Shown: positions 31,901-40,870 of the stretch, piece after piece
How the letters are laid out: the number at the start of each line of letters is the position of its first letter
How positions within the stretch are numbered: the first letter of the stretch is position 1
NCBI RefSeq assembly: GCF_040954835.1
Contig: NC_090704.1
Span: forward strand, 13,971,501 to 14,035,500
Direction of reading: 5' to 3'
Source of the DNA: Lepisosteus oculatus
Taxonomy: Eukaryota > Chordata > Actinopteri > Semionotiformes > Lepisosteidae
DNA length: 64,000 nt
Translations under genes and position numbers: made by a program
The notes under the pieces: model-generated
Seen by the model: only the letters and a program-made list of their open reading frames with translations
The model's database searches: none
Told to the model about the DNA's origin: nothing

Positions 31901-34900
31901 TTTAATCACCAGCTGAAAGTTGTTATCGCTCTGCCTCTGATTCGTTATTGATTTAACAAGTGATATTAAAAAAAACGTCTGTAGAAATACATTGCTTCAA
32001 TGCTAAATTGATAATAATGATGACGATCCTAAATGATGCCTCTTTTTTTTTTGTAAGATCAGAATAAAATTCACATGTCTTGTGTTTTCTTCTCAAGCCA
32101 AACTGAAGACTTACTGGAAGGCTTAAACGGACAGTAAGATTCAGACTTCATGGCTCCAAGCACAGCAGTTCCACAGGGAAAACCACTAGGATACTTCAAC
32201 TGTTCCCAAAATATAATTATACGTAACAAAATCTGCTAAAGTAATCAACAAGCTTTTCCACTCCCAAATACAAAGTATGACTAGTAATTTAAGAAATACA
32301 TTTACAGGCACTTCCTTTAAAAAATAAAGTATCATGAATCAGAAAGCAATACTTTCTATACTTTGAAAATTAGTAGTTCTAACCCTTAGACATAATCAAT
32401 GTGACACATTAATTTATTCAAGGCAATTAAATGTTCTCACAGAGAAATTATTTTTTTCCAAAGGAGAAAATTTACTGTTTATTCTAATGAGAACAGCTAG
32501 GAGACTGACTCACTGATGATTCAGAAACGGGAGTACTATTTATTTTTTGAGAAATAGACGCACCATTATAAAAAAAGCATTTTGTGTTATATATAAATAT
32601 AATTTTCTTTACCAAACTCATATTTTTATATTACATACACTTTATATTCTGTATCTTGTATACATGTATAAATTCAAAGCTCCTGCAGAATTATTTGTTC
32701 AATCTGATCAGATTATTTCATACTGAAAATAATTTTTCACTTTTAAGTAACAGCTTCAAGGGGATTAAAAGTAATAGCCTGCTTTTATGTCCCAAAGACA
32801 ATTTTTTATCAATTTGCCCAAATAAAATTCAGCCTTTATTCACTACATGTTAAGGCTTGGATGCATTAATCCTGACAAACTATTTTTTGAGACATACTGG
32901 GCGAAAAACAATCTAAAACAGCCAAGATTTTACCTGTTCCTTTGTTTCTGTCCACATAACAGTATTTCAACTCGTACTCTTTTAGAAGTTCATGGACCTC
33001 CTGAAAAACAAAAAAGGGTTTGGTCAAAGCAAAATTAACAGGCTCTTAAATTTACTGTGTTCTTCTTTAGCCCAATTCTCTCCCTAAGAACCCACTCACC
33101 TCATCTACACTGCTAAATTCACGGGCATTTAAATATAACATTTACATTGTCATTGAAACAGAATACTGATCATCTATTTTATTGAGCAACAAAATAAACA
33201 TAACTGGTTATCTGTAAATTAAAATGACCAGTAAACGAAAAATGACACTTATTATAACGTTAGTAATTCATCCAACTTATCCACCAAAATGAACGTTTGT
33301 ACATAGGAATGACACCCTCAACCTGTGCACAGGGGCGGATTTAGAAGAAAAAAACAAAAACCAAAAGGAAAAAAATAAATGTAATAATTGACATCATCAC
33401 CGAATACGAAGTGTGCCTGAAATAGTGAGGGCAAGCACAGGTCTTACAGAACCCTTTGTGTGGCAGTACATTACAGTTCGGGTGACTCCCTGGGTTGGTG
33501 AGTGGAACTGATGAACGTACAGTTCATGGGAATGTATCAGTGAAAGGATGTATGCTTCTTTTGAGGCCTTCCCAGCCACCATGGTTTAAAGTGAAACTAG
33601 ATTAACTGTATAGCAAGAAATACACAGTTTAACCCCCCATTAAAATCCACTGGGGAGCTGCATCAGGATAACAGACCTTGATTTTTTTGATGGACTGTGC
33701 TGCTGTTTCTCTCACAGAGAGCCGCCCACAGAAAAGTCATCCACTCATGATTAAAACTGTTAAGAAAAAAGCTTAAAAGCTCTCGTTACAAAAGGTTAGA
33801 GATGGCACTTTTATATGTTTATAAAAGTTCAAACAAAACAGGATCCTATAGAACACAGAGTAAGTGATGACGCATTCCTCCAGGCACTTCCCACTTCTCC
33901 GGTTCTTAGTGTTTTTTCTAATTTCTCAGAAGTTTTATTGAACTCTCCTTCTAGCTAGTACATATAATGCAGAATCGTCCCTAAACAAACCCGTGTTTTA
34001 AAAGATTTGTAAGCATTTTCCTGCTAGTGTCCTTAATTTTCTTGCTGTAGGAACCCCTTTTCAAAAACGCACAATTTTTTGGGTTTAACTTTAAATTTTT
34101 CCATATTTCAAAGTGTTAATTCCACACACAAATTTTTACCATTTCTGTGGGACTCCCTGGAGACTTCAAGTGAGTCAGGATCACTAGGGATCCCTCTGCT
34201 GTATTGTGTTGTATGCCTCCTCGATCAGTTGATTTATTCAACCCAACACAGTACTCTAATCCCCATAACAGACATGGAGAAATAAATACAACACTCAAAT
34301 CCTCTGAAACCCGTAAAGCTATTAACTTCTGCTCAAACCATGAACCAATAATAAAAACAGTAGAGCATTCTTGTATAAGAGGGCAGATACAAAACTATAG
34401 TATTCCCACAACCAACACCTCTTGAGAAGGGACCTTCTGAGGACAAGTTACAGAGGAGCACAGTCCAGACTTAATCCAGCCATCTCCTGGCTATCAAGCT
34501 CATCCTACACTCAGGAGAGGCCATCAACGTTTACACAACAAGAAACACCCAAAATGAGACAAAACTTGAGACATGAGCATAATATTTTATCAGGATTGGC
34601 CCGTAAAATGGAAACAGCAACCTTTATATGAGGATTCACTTCAAATATGAATGAAAATTTTAAATAACAGTCAATGTGAAACGCCGGCATTAACTACACA
34701 GGAAACACCGGTATTAACTACACATTATTTTACATTGTGCCTGGCATACCCCAAAGGCTTTCAAGAGGGATTTAAATTTAAGTAAAACCCTTAAAACAGT
34801 CTGTGGACAAAGACATGTTTATTCTATTGATTTAACTCACTGATTTCCCATTAAAGTTTAACCCAACTAGAACCTAGACTCACACAATATGTCTGGAATT

Positions 34901-37900
34901 GTACTAAAAGCCAAGAGAGGCTGTCCGTTTCAAATCTGTATTTAGCCAAATCAATAAACAACCAGACCATGTAGTTCTCATTATTCCAGAAAGCTTTTAC
35001 ATGACATTTCATATTGGCTTGCCCCTGATACAAAACAACATAAGAAGCATCGAATGCAGTTGAAGTGCAGAATCGTCTTCAGAAAGCAATCTAAGTCCTA
35101 CCCTCAGGTTATCTTGTGCAAACTTAACAAGATCTATAGCAACTCAAGGCATACTGGAGTAGTACACCTCTGTACAGGCTGTAAGTGGGTTGGCAGACAC
35201 TAAGTCTCAGAATTCATATTACTAGGTGTTTATAGAGTCTTTTGTTAGTATATTTTAATATTGATTCAGGCAATAATAATTCAGGTAAATAATTCAGTTT
35301 CATGTTGTTTTACATCAAAATAGTATTTTGGTGGACGTGCTTGCTGAGCTCAGGAGAATCTTACATAATGCAAGTCTGAGACATATTTGGGTTAACATAT
35401 TCAGTATTTTGCATGTGGTAACTTGTGAGTGAAGTTTTATTTAATCTCTGACCCAGGGAAAAGTGTGGTGTGGACGGCTGAGGAGAGAATGCAGGCTCGT
35501 GCTGTGTCTGTTATTCTTTTTCTTCTTCTTTTTCGGTCTGTTAGTTTTTTTTTTATCAATAGTTTGAAAATCAGCCAGTGAAAGCTCTGTTTTCCTTCAT
35601 CTGAACGCCTAAGACCCTAAACCGATTTTACACAAGCAATTCCTCTTCATCAACAATTTAAAAAAAAGTCAGCACAACAAACTCCCTTGGATACACATGA
35701 TCATGTTTATAGAATAAGTTAAGAATAAAGTAATGTGACACTGTGAATATGTCTACCAAAAAGGTATGGTTGATAAGGCCTCACTCAGTACATTGTGATT
35801 TATTAAACCAGTAATTACAGTTACAGAACTGATCTGACAATTTTGCAAACGGATGAGAAACCAGAACATAAGATTAAGGTATTGCTGATATGCGTAACAG
35901 TGCTCTAGATCAGGGGTCTCCAAACCCTGCCCTACAGGGGCAATTTGTTTGCAGGTTTTCCAGTCTGTTTAAATCCTTGTTGAAGTTGAACACACCAGCC
36001 CTGCAGTACCTGAAATGAAGACCCCTGTTCTGAAATTTTTTACCTTTGTTCTTCAGAACTGAGATGTCCTAAACCAGACCAGGTCGCGTCATTTCTGTGA
36101 GGTAAATATCAATCTTTTAATCTTCGAGAAATTAAAATGTGCAAATTCTCCAAATGGGTGGCATTTCTACCCCGTAGCAGTGGAGCACTGGGTCCAATTC
36201 AAGAAATGGGGTGCTATCTGTATGGAGTGTATATGTTCTCCCCAGGTTCACATGGGTGTCCTCCCACAATTCAAAGGCATACAGGTAGGTTAACTGGCTT
36301 TTGGCCGAACTGGCCCTGGTGTGACCCTGAATTGGTAGAAGCTTTTAGAAAGTGGATGGATGGAAACTGTCCATATAAAGAACATCTTACTTGAGGGCAA
36401 AACTTTGAAGTTCTGACTCTTAAAATCCCAGTGACATGTACAGGACTCCAGGCATGCAAACCAAAAATGTTCTTGACCAGCTGCCAATTTAGATCCGATG
36501 TGTGTCGACTTCATCAATTTAGGTAACGGCTAATAAGTCTCATTATCAAACAGACTTCAAACAACTTAGCATCTTAAATGACTTTAGTTATCTTAAATAA
36601 AGAGCTGTTTACATTTTAGTAGTAGGTTAAGCCTGGGCCTGATTATAAATTACATACCACAAGGTAAACTCCACAAAGATGTCCCAAAAGGGTATGAAGT
36701 GCTGAGGAAAGGCAAAGAATGTTCTGGCCTAAATAATATCATACTTTCCCTTCCCCATTAAACATAGAAACTAGAATACAGTCGCTGTTGTGCATAAACC
36801 TGAGTGAATTAAAAAAAATCGATATTTGCCAGAAAATGTATATATAGGGCTCACAAAGGTTAGCTAGCAAAAGATTGAAAATGCTAAATCAAATATCAGT
36901 ATACAGTTCAGTTTTCAACTTACAAAAGGTGCTCTGAATCATTTTGTGGTGTCTCTCTGGCATCCTCACTGTCACCATGGTAGTGATGACAGCAGAGTTT
37001 TATTATTCTGAAACGGATTTTCTTTTTACATTTAGAATAGTCTACAGCTCTGTTAAAATATAATCACAATTGAAGCAGATTCAGATACTGTTTGAGAGTA
37101 ATAGGGTTGTAAGACAACTGAAGATCAGATTTTAGCTCTGGTCTTTTAACTGCAGTGGTCAAAACTGCAAAAAGGTGACTGCTTACACCCTAAATTGCCA
37201 GCAGCATTTCATTTGAGACATTACTGAATTTGTGCCCAACTGGGCTCAAGGAGAAACTGATCGTGGTGACATGTTTTCTTTGATAAAATAAATTATCCAA
37301 GAGACAAAAACCCTTCATAAAACAATACACAGGTTCTGTGTCTCTTTAATGTCATGTGCCTATTTTGGTGTGGGAATTAAGATTTTAAATTAATCATAAT
37401 GGTGGTAATGACAAGTCCTACAACATGTCAAAAGTTAAAAGACTATAATCTTAGAAAAAACCTATATTACACAGATTAATATTTCGAGGCTTTTGCTCTT
37501 TAGCGGACAGTTCTGACAAGCTAAATTAACTATAGCTTCCAACTCTATAGACACCGAAACATTTATATGCAAGAGTAAGCAATTACAGAAGATAACCAAG
37601 TAAACTTTCCTCCCTTCTTAAAACACACAAGACCAAAGGCTGTACTCGACAGTTAAACACTTCTTTTTTTTTTCAGGCGAGTATACAAAACGACATTACA
37701 GTCCTGTACTGGAGGACCTCGATAGTGCTGCATCATTTATAACGTCACTTGTAATCACCAGATGCCATATTGTATTGAATGTTCGGCTGACGAAAAAGGG
37801 TCATGTAAAGTTTTGCAACAGCAGATGGAAACAGGACCTAAATAATAACATAAAATCAAAGTGTAGAATTGTGGAGTTCTACGAAATACAAAATAATTAT

Positions 37901-38634
37901 ATATAGTATAGTACATAATATAGTTGGAAACACCGACAAGTTATCTATACTCTCGCATAGCATTCATATAACCAGGCTAATATAATTCATCAACATAGAT
38001 AAAACATCTAGCTAAAAGACGCATACAAGAAACGCTTGAATCCTAGAAGTGCTCCAGATAAACTGCTTTTCTGACCAAGAAAGATTTTGTACCATCTAAG
38101 AACTATGAGTAATTTCAGATACTCTGCCCCTATTATGGTAAGTGCTGTAAAGGGAACACGTAACAGTAAAATACAAAACTTCGAGACTGTAATTTTCTAC
38201 TGATTTTGACGGCAACAAACGTATTCTATAACTGCAAAAAAGTACATCAGAAGTGATACTCAGGTGGTTATTATATTATTTACTACATTAATCATGCACC
38301 CGACTCATGCTTGAAAGTTTCTCACAGTTGCGTACTGCGCAGGACTGAAGATGCACTTTGCCGGTCAGTTAATGATCCCCATTACCTGGTTGGTAATGTC
38401 TTGGGGTAGGTTCTTAATCAGGATTTTCCTCCTGTTGCTCAGCTCCCTGCGAGTTTTTTCCAGCCTCTTTTCGATTTCTTCCGGCTCTAATTCAGGCAAA
38501 ACTCGTAGGCTCGGACCTTCGGACCCCGTGTCTTCTTCTTGTCGGCTCTCAGGGCTATCCGAGTCCGCAAAAGGTGAATTTTCCTGTTTCAAATCGTTCA
38601 CGCTCGGCGGCTCTATGGAGGAAGCAGCCGCCAT
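7842..38634 (-). CDS. RAVER2: RAVER2, ribonucleoprotein PTB-binding 2, complete (16 coding exons)
   Basis: A nuclear/shuttling RNA-binding protein that binds PTB and acts as a splicing co-repressor. Coding exons from the start: 38386-38634, 32934-33000, 22415-22884, 17951-18142, 15605-15731, 14648-14733, 14255-14353, 12830-12941, 12050-12333, 11276-11387, 10861-11009, 9913-10011, 9761-9814, 9268-9390, 8717-8926, 7842-7979. They sum to 856 residues; human is about 691. RRM1 spans about residues 68-140, RRM2 141-220 ([14 protein letters not shown]) and RRM3 230-310 ([14 protein letters not shown]). PTB RRM2-interacting motifs are SLLGEPP (570-576) and GLLGDSP (460-466). Residues 601-811 form a Tyr/Gln/Ser-rich region, followed by a basic end YYKKKRI. 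The ATG at 38632-38634 opens MAAASS, as in human MAAAAG; the open frame upstream has no earlier ATG. RAVER1 is the main alternative, but the RRM and LLGEPPKE wording and the synteny favour RAVER2. Confidence 0.95.
7980..8716 (-). other. RAVER2: RAVER2 intron 15
   Basis: 737 bp, AT-rich, no feature recognised. Confidence 0.6.
8717..8926 (-). CDS. RAVER2: RAVER2 exon 15 (Ser/Gly/Tyr-rich)
   Basis: 70 codons from [20 protein letters not shown] to [11 protein letters not shown]. Acceptor GGTTTTCAG, donor GTAAGT. Low-complexity Ser/Ala/Gln composition with scattered Tyr, ending in an aromatic patch. Confidence 0.88.
8927..9760 (-). other. RAVER2: RAVER2 introns 13 and 14 (on either side of exon 14)
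   Basis: 341 bp (8927-9267) and 370 bp (9391-9760) of AT-rich sequence flanking exon 14; nothing else recognised. Confidence 0.6.
9268..9390 (-). CDS. RAVER2: RAVER2 exon 14 (Tyr/Gln-rich)
   Basis: 41 codons: [20 protein letters not shown], continuing [15 protein letters not shown] and ending RDASK. Acceptor CTGTTTATAG, donor GTAAAG. Phase 0 at both ends. Confidence 0.86.
9761..9814 (-). CDS. RAVER2: RAVER2 exon 13 (18 codons)
   Basis: Encodes [17 protein letters not shown], 18 codons with phase 0 at both ends, so it could be skipped without a frameshift. Acceptor TTTGTTCTGAAG, donor GTAATA. Separated from exon 12 by an intron of only 98 bp. Confidence 0.78.
9913..10011 (-). CDS. RAVER2: RAVER2 exon 12 (Tyr/Gln-rich)
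   Basis: 33 codons: [20 protein letters not shown], then [13 protein letters not shown]. Acceptor TTCTTATAG, donor GTGAGT. The aromatic WYxxYxxxGY spacing resembles low-complexity tails of other RNA-binding proteins; no domain is recognised. Confidence 0.85.
10012..10860 (-). other. RAVER2: RAVER2 intron 11
   Basis: 849 bp. No exon or repeat copy recognised; the middle (10140-10400) is less AT-rich than its surroundings but has no long frame with splice sites. Confidence 0.6.
10861..11009 (-). CDS. RAVER2: RAVER2 exon 11 (Gln/Ser/Tyr-rich)
   Basis: 49 codons: [20 protein letters not shown], continuing to [18 protein letters not shown]. Acceptor GCTGCAG or an AG six bases upstream (both in frame), donor GTAAAC. 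No equivalent that I recall in human RAVER2; it is placed in the gene by phase, compatible splice sites and position between two conserved exons. Confidence 0.85.
11276..11387 (-). CDS. RAVER2: RAVER2 exon 10 (canonical PTB-binding motif SLLGEPP)
   Basis: 37 codons plus one base. [20 protein letters not shown], then [12 protein letters not shown], matches human [28 protein letters not shown]. Acceptor TCTCTACAG. Two in-frame donors three bases apart (after 11276 or 11273) would give or omit one Gly. Confidence 0.94.
11388..12049 (-). other. RAVER2: RAVER2 intron 9
   Basis: 662 bp, AT-rich, no feature recognised. Confidence 0.6.
12050..12333 (-). CDS. RAVER2: RAVER2 exon 9 (Ser/Gly/Gln-rich linker)
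   Basis: 94 codons with [20 protein letters not shown], similar to human EKQPATVG and QSFPNLAAGSLLVG. Donor GTAAGG. Two acceptors keep the frame: CTGCAG before 12333, and TTCTGAG before 12354, which follows a better pyrimidine tract and adds seven residues (EEVMSAA). The true 5' edge may therefore be 12354. Confidence 0.88.
12334..12829 (-). other. RAVER2: RAVER2 intron 8
   Basis: 496 bp. Its 3' end (about 12355-12385) carries the pyrimidine tract that suits the upstream alternative acceptor of exon 9. Nothing else recognised. Confidence 0.6.
12830..12941 (-). CDS. RAVER2: RAVER2 exon 8 (first PTB-binding motif region)
   Basis: 37 codons plus one base: [20 protein letters not shown], continuing to [12 protein letters not shown]. 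The human motif at the aligned place is GLLGEPPAVVLQ. Here that place reads SLLGDPS, without the final Pro of [S/G][I/L]LGxxP, while a matching GLLGDSP appears 27 residues later. Acceptor TTATGTCAG, donor GTGAGT. Confidence 0.9.
12942..14254 (-). other. RAVER2: RAVER2 intron 7
   Basis: 1.3 kb, AT-rich, no repeats or RNA genes recognised. Confidence 0.6.
14255..14353 (-). CDS. RAVER2: RAVER2 exon 7 (Leu/Gln-rich segment)
   Basis: 33 codons starting [20 protein letters not shown], then [13 protein letters not shown]. Human has SSVMGNTSNLFLQNLSHIPLAQQQLMKFENIH. Donor GTAAGT. A short amphipathic, Gln-rich helix is likely. Confidence 0.92.
14648..14733 (-). CDS. RAVER2: RAVER2 exon 6
   Basis: Two bases plus 28 codons: [20 protein letters not shown] and then LQLSKVQQ. 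Acceptor TTTTTCCTCAG, donor GTATGA. Only weak similarity to the human linker, as expected downstream of the RRMs; supported by splice sites and phase. Confidence 0.85.
14867..14888. repeat. (AAT)n microsatellite
   Basis: Seven consecutive AAT units in RAVER2 intron 5, abutting the 3' end of a family B SINE, where SINE tails often seed simple repeats. Confidence 0.85.
14889..15051 (-). repeat. tRNA-derived SINE (family B), copy 1, truncated
   Basis: On the + strand it reads TTTATTAGCCCTATACAATT, TTGCATTAGGAATTCGTC, GCATACCCCAGC and GAGCAGTTGGGGTTAAGGGC, i.e. the 3' two-thirds of the element on the - strand. The tRNA-like head is missing. It sits beside an (AAT)n tract. Confidence 0.8.
15605..15731 (-). 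CDS. RAVER2: RAVER2 exon 5
   Basis: 42 codons plus one base: [20 protein letters not shown], then [15 protein letters not shown]. Human has HSNQKGLLPEPNPVQIMKSLNNPAMLQVLLQP. Acceptor TTTTGATAG, donor GTGAGT. Confidence 0.94.
15732..17950 (-). other. RAVER2: RAVER2 intron 4
   Basis: 2.2 kb, AT-rich. No repeat copy, RNA gene or extra exon identified. Short frames on both strands lack splice sites in a usable phase. Confidence 0.6.
17951..18142 (-). CDS. RAVER2: RAVER2 exon 4 (end of RRM3)
   Basis: 64 codons. Begins [20 protein letters not shown] (RNP1 of RRM3) and ends [14 protein letters not shown]. Acceptor TGCTCACAG, donor GTAAGT. Human reads FAVVEYSTAEQAEEV and [16 protein letters not shown], so frame and boundaries agree. 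Confidence 0.95.
18143..22414 (-). other. RAVER2: RAVER2 intron 3
   Basis: 4.3 kb. Contains a 5S-rRNA-derived SINE (19085-19560). Otherwise AT-rich sequence with no coding signal or RNA gene that I can recognise. Confidence 0.7.
19085..19560 (+). repeat. 5S rRNA-derived SINE (SINE3-type), near full length
   Basis: The head (19105-19185) keeps 5S rRNA wording: GATCTCACCAGCTAAACAGA, then GGGAGACCTCCAAGGAAAACC, compare GATCTCGGAAGCTAAGCAGGG and GGGAGACC in vertebrate 5S. The body runs CTTCAGATGAGACAAATCAA, GGTCATTGAAGATCCCTAGG and GAGCTGCTGTGTAATGCGGC, the usual order in this fish SINE family. It is decayed, so not a 5S gene. Confidence 0.8.
22415..22884 (-). CDS. RAVER2: RAVER2 exon 3 (end of RRM1, RRM2, start of RRM3)
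   Basis: 156 codons. Opens with [15 protein letters not shown] (RNP1 side of RRM1), then RRM2 with LCITNL and [14 protein letters not shown], then the RRM3 RNP2 [11 protein letters not shown], ending YKPVFCQ. Acceptor TTTCTTTCAG, donor GTAAGT. It is the largest exon and the best conserved part of the gene. Confidence 0.96.
24819..24833 (+). promoter_or_regulatory. CTCF-like motif in RAVER2 intron 2
   Basis: CACCAGAGGGCAGCA fits the core of the vertebrate CTCF consensus. Motif match only. Confidence 0.35.
25780..25892 (+). repeat. 5S-derived SINE family, 3' tail fragment
   Basis: Reads GTGTGGTGAGCGTTCTGACG, ATCCAGGTGGATGCTGCACA, GAGTGGAGTGTCCAGAAAAG, then GCGCTATATAAATGTAAGC followed by ATT repeats. 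It matches the 3' end of the copy at 42345-42800. The 5' part is absent, as in 5'-truncated retroposons. Confidence 0.75.
26101..26642. repeat. Exact tandem duplication, 271-bp unit, two copies
   Basis: Unit 1 (26101-26371) and unit 2 (26372-26642) read the same throughout by eye, from AAAAAACTAAAAAGTTGC to TTTGATCATTTC. The copy junction is direct. The unit does not resemble any SINE in the window and has no long frame. No divergence means it is either very recent, a polymorphism, or an assembly duplication. Confidence 0.93.
32934..33000 (-). CDS. RAVER2: RAVER2 exon 2 (middle of RRM1)
   Basis: A short exon (22 codons plus one base) too small to stand out as an ORF. Acceptor TTTTTCAG, donor GTAAAA. 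It encodes [20 protein letters not shown] and then GT. Human has [22 protein letters not shown], so the identification is firm. The Arg of human NKRT is Gly here. Confidence 0.92.
35911..36027. mobile_element. hAT-like MITE, 117 bp
   Basis: Begins CAGGGGTCTCCAAACCCTGC and ends TGAAGACCCCTG, so the first 12 and last 12 bases form an inverted repeat with one mismatch. The CAGGGGTCT ends and the internal CAGTCTGTTTAAATCC resemble small non-autonomous hAT elements common in fish. No coding capacity. A clean 8-bp target duplication was not seen. Confidence 0.6.
36150..36365 (+). repeat. tRNA-derived SINE (family A), copy 2, in RAVER2 intron 1
   Basis: Shares order and wording with the copy at 330-582: a decayed head (CAGTGGAGCACTGGGTCC), TATGTTCTCCCC, CATGGGTGTCCTCCCACA, GGTTAACTGGCTT and a GTGGATGGATGG tail. 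It lies antisense to RAVER2. Confidence 0.8.
38386..38634 (-). CDS. RAVER2: RAVER2 exon 1 (start codon, acidic leader, start of RRM1)
   Basis: 83 codons. Begins [20 protein letters not shown] and is rich in Glu/Ser/Pro up to about residue 50. It then has a charged helix ([19 protein letters not shown]) and RNP2 of RRM1, ILIKNL, ending QDITNQ. Donor GTAATG. The helix plus RRM1 start match human [17 protein letters not shown]. Confidence 0.94.
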
Positions 38635-38638
38635 TTTG
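38627..38638 (-). promoter_or_regulatory. RAVER2: YY1-type element over the RAVER2 start codon
   Basis: GCCGCCATTTTG on the + strand (CAAAATGGCGGC on -) matches the YY1 consensus and includes the start ATG. YY1 sites overlapping the initiator ATG of TATA-less promoters are common in vertebrates. Binding is inferred from the motif only. Confidence 0.5.
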
Positions 38639-38760
38639 AAAAGCTCTGTAGCAAGTGAGCAGAAGCAGGAGGTGGGCGGTTGTTTTGTCGTCGCTCCACC
38701 AACTCTGGAGCAGGCGGAAAGGTACAAGACAGGCCCTGAACTCGCTTAACTGTATACTTG
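38635..38760 (-). promoter_or_regulatory. RAVER2: RAVER2 5' UTR and core promoter region
   Basis: CpG-richer than the surrounding AT-rich sequence, together with exon 1. A GC box (GGGCGG on +) lies at 38674-38679. No TATA box is seen. The transcription start is not determined. Confidence 0.5.
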
Positions 38761-40293
38761 GCGACCCCTAGCGTTTACAATTCAATTTACACTACAATTA
38801 ATGAACCAAAAAACACCCTTTGACCAACCTTTGAAATTAATTTAATTTTACATTGTATAACAGTCCGCCATTTTTTCCAGCTGAAAATAAGTACCAAGTT
38901 TTCTTCATTTAAATCTACAAATCTTTGTATGTAAAGTACATACACAACGATGCAATCACTATATGCCAAAAAAGGATTAGGGATCAACAACCCAGTGAAT
39001 AAAATAATATTAATAATAAATCCAAAACAACAATAATTGTTATATGCTTACAGTATATCTACTGATGCAATGATTTTGTCAAAGTAATCCATCCTGTCTG
39101 TAGAGAAGTACATTTTTAATTGCTTTATTTGCTTAAAATGTACTATACTACAAGAAGTGTTTGCTTTACCACAGAGAAGACTGTGACCGTTTTCTTTCAG
39201 ATTTAAAGGCATTAGCAAAGCAAGGTATCAGAACCGTGGGCCTCCTTCCACAGTGAATTGGAAAAACAGAAAGGATGGCAGGCTATTATAGTGCCAAGAG
39301 GATTTATATAAGGGTTAGCCGTCTCTCTGTGGGCGTACGCCAATTCACAGACTGAAGAGTAAATGCCAGCTACTGGCAGAATCTCCAGGAATCATCCTCA
39401 TCTTCATATGTATGCCTTGGATTTCATAACTCGACATCCCACTGAAGCAGTTTTTAGAATACAATGTGTTGTAAGCTGAAAAGCAAGTCCCGTCGCTAAT
39501 GGAAACAATGAAATTAGCAGCAAAGTGTTCTTAAATTCCCTACCAAATTCCAAATTCATGTTCCCTACTCCTAATCATCAACTCTCAAAGACATCAATAA
39601 TTTAAAGAGAATCATAATGAATCATAATGTAAGCTCTTTTAGTCATTATACATTTCAATACAACTATACCTTAGATATAATTGTACACATGCGTAAATGA
39701 GCTAACCATTACTACTGCTGAACTAACATTATATTATCTGGAACCACTAAACAATTACTATGAATAATGAATTTCATTATCTTGCCATTTTTTGGATTTG
39801 TCAGTTGTATCTATTCGAAAAATGTGTATTGAACCAAAAAAAGTTTCTACTACCTTACATTATTATGTAGCATGTTTTAGGCTTCATTCATGTAATGAAA
39901 GTTTCATTGCTAAAAGTGATGTTAGCATTATAACCCATCCAGGTTTAAACAAGTGTAACAGAACAATAGGGATAAGACAAGCAAAAAATTCTGAGGTATA
40001 AAACACTTGAGCTTAGCACATAATGTGACACCAGCAACCACTGCAGGTGAAGCTATTTATAGTTCATGTTGATGGTAATATTTTGAAAACGTAACTGTGA
40101 ATTCCAAATTAATTCAGACAAAATATCACAGGAAGAACACCTGAATATCCCAGGGATACAGAGTTCTAAAAACATTTTAGCAATGAAGATCATTAATAGC
40201 CTCAAGTTCTGACCAAACTGCCCAGTATTATTAATATAATGATAATACTCAGATGGCCAGGTCACCATATTGTAAATGCCTATGTTTGGTATT

Positions 40294-40584
40294 TATAAGA
40301 TAAGATCAGATCACTTTATTAGTCACATACAATTTCTTGCATTAGGAATTTGTCTTTTCACAAACCCCAGCTTGCTCTCCATGAGACACAGACACACAGA
40401 CAGAGAAAGAAGCTTGGGGTCAGAGTGCAGGGTCAGCCATTGTACAGCACCCCTAGAGCAGTTGGGGTTATGGGCCTTGATCAGGGGCCCAACAAAATAG
40501 GATTCCTCTGCGGGCCGCAGGATTTGAACCAGCAACCTTCCAGCCACAGGCGCAGATCCTTAGCCACAGTGCCACCACTCCTCC
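40294..40584 (-). repeat. tRNA-derived SINE (family B), copy 2, near full length
   Basis: On the - strand it begins with a tRNA-like head: GTGGCACTGTGGCTAAGGAT as A-box region and GGTTCAAATCC as B box (+ strand GGATTTGAACC, 40520-40530). It ends TTCTTGCATTAGG-type body, AATAAAGTGATCT and ATCTTATCTTAT. Its head has the best-preserved B box of the family copies in the window. Confidence 0.88.
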
Positions 40585-40734
40585 CCTTAACTTTTATCAA
40601 GTAAATATAAAGCATTATTGTCAGATTTTGATAATAGAAACCACAAAACAAGTGAAACAGGAGATCTCTAGTCTAAAAATAATGAAATTATCTTTATATC
40701 CTTTCATTCTGTTGAAGTATGGAACGTTACCCAG

Positions 40735-40870
40735 TAATAATGTGGAAGCTGTTATCTTTGGTTTGGTTAAGAAACAGCTAGATAATATCATTGAATAAAT
40801 ACACTGGTAATCACAAAACAGGCTAGATGGGCTGATCCTCTTGTTTGTAACCATTCTTCTGTTCTTTTGT
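40735..40870 (+). repeat. Retroposon 3' tail fragment (LINE or SINE)
   Basis: CAGGCTAGATGGGCTGATCC followed by TCTTGTTTGTAACCATTC and TTCT/GTTC repeats. This resembles a 3' end that is frequent in ray-finned fish retroposons (AGATGGGCCGAATGGCC then TTCTTATGTTC). Remembered resemblance only. Confidence 0.4.

Larger units (their letters stand above)
22885..32933 (-). other. RAVER2: RAVER2 intron 2
   Basis: 10 kb, the largest intron in the window, splitting RRM1. It holds a SINE tail (about 25780-25892), a CTCF-like motif (24819-24833) and an exact 271-bp tandem duplication (26101-26642). The rest is AT-rich with only random short frames; no RNA gene was recognised. Confidence 0.7.
33001..38385 (-). 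other. RAVER2: RAVER2 intron 1
   Basis: 5.4 kb between exons 1 and 2. It contains a hAT-like MITE (35911-36027) and a family A SINE (36150-36365). Near 34682-34725 a 17-base stretch (CCGGYATTAACTACACA) is repeated twice with one change. No further exon-like frame was found. Confidence 0.7.

Noticed and set aside
38635..38727. Upstream in-frame extension of RAVER2 exon 1 ([10 protein letters not shown]...)
   Set aside because: There is no ATG upstream of 38634 in that frame; MAAASS agrees with the human start.
38351..38749. 132-codon open frame on the + strand
   Set aside because: Antisense shadow of RAVER2 exon 1 in a GC-richer segment.
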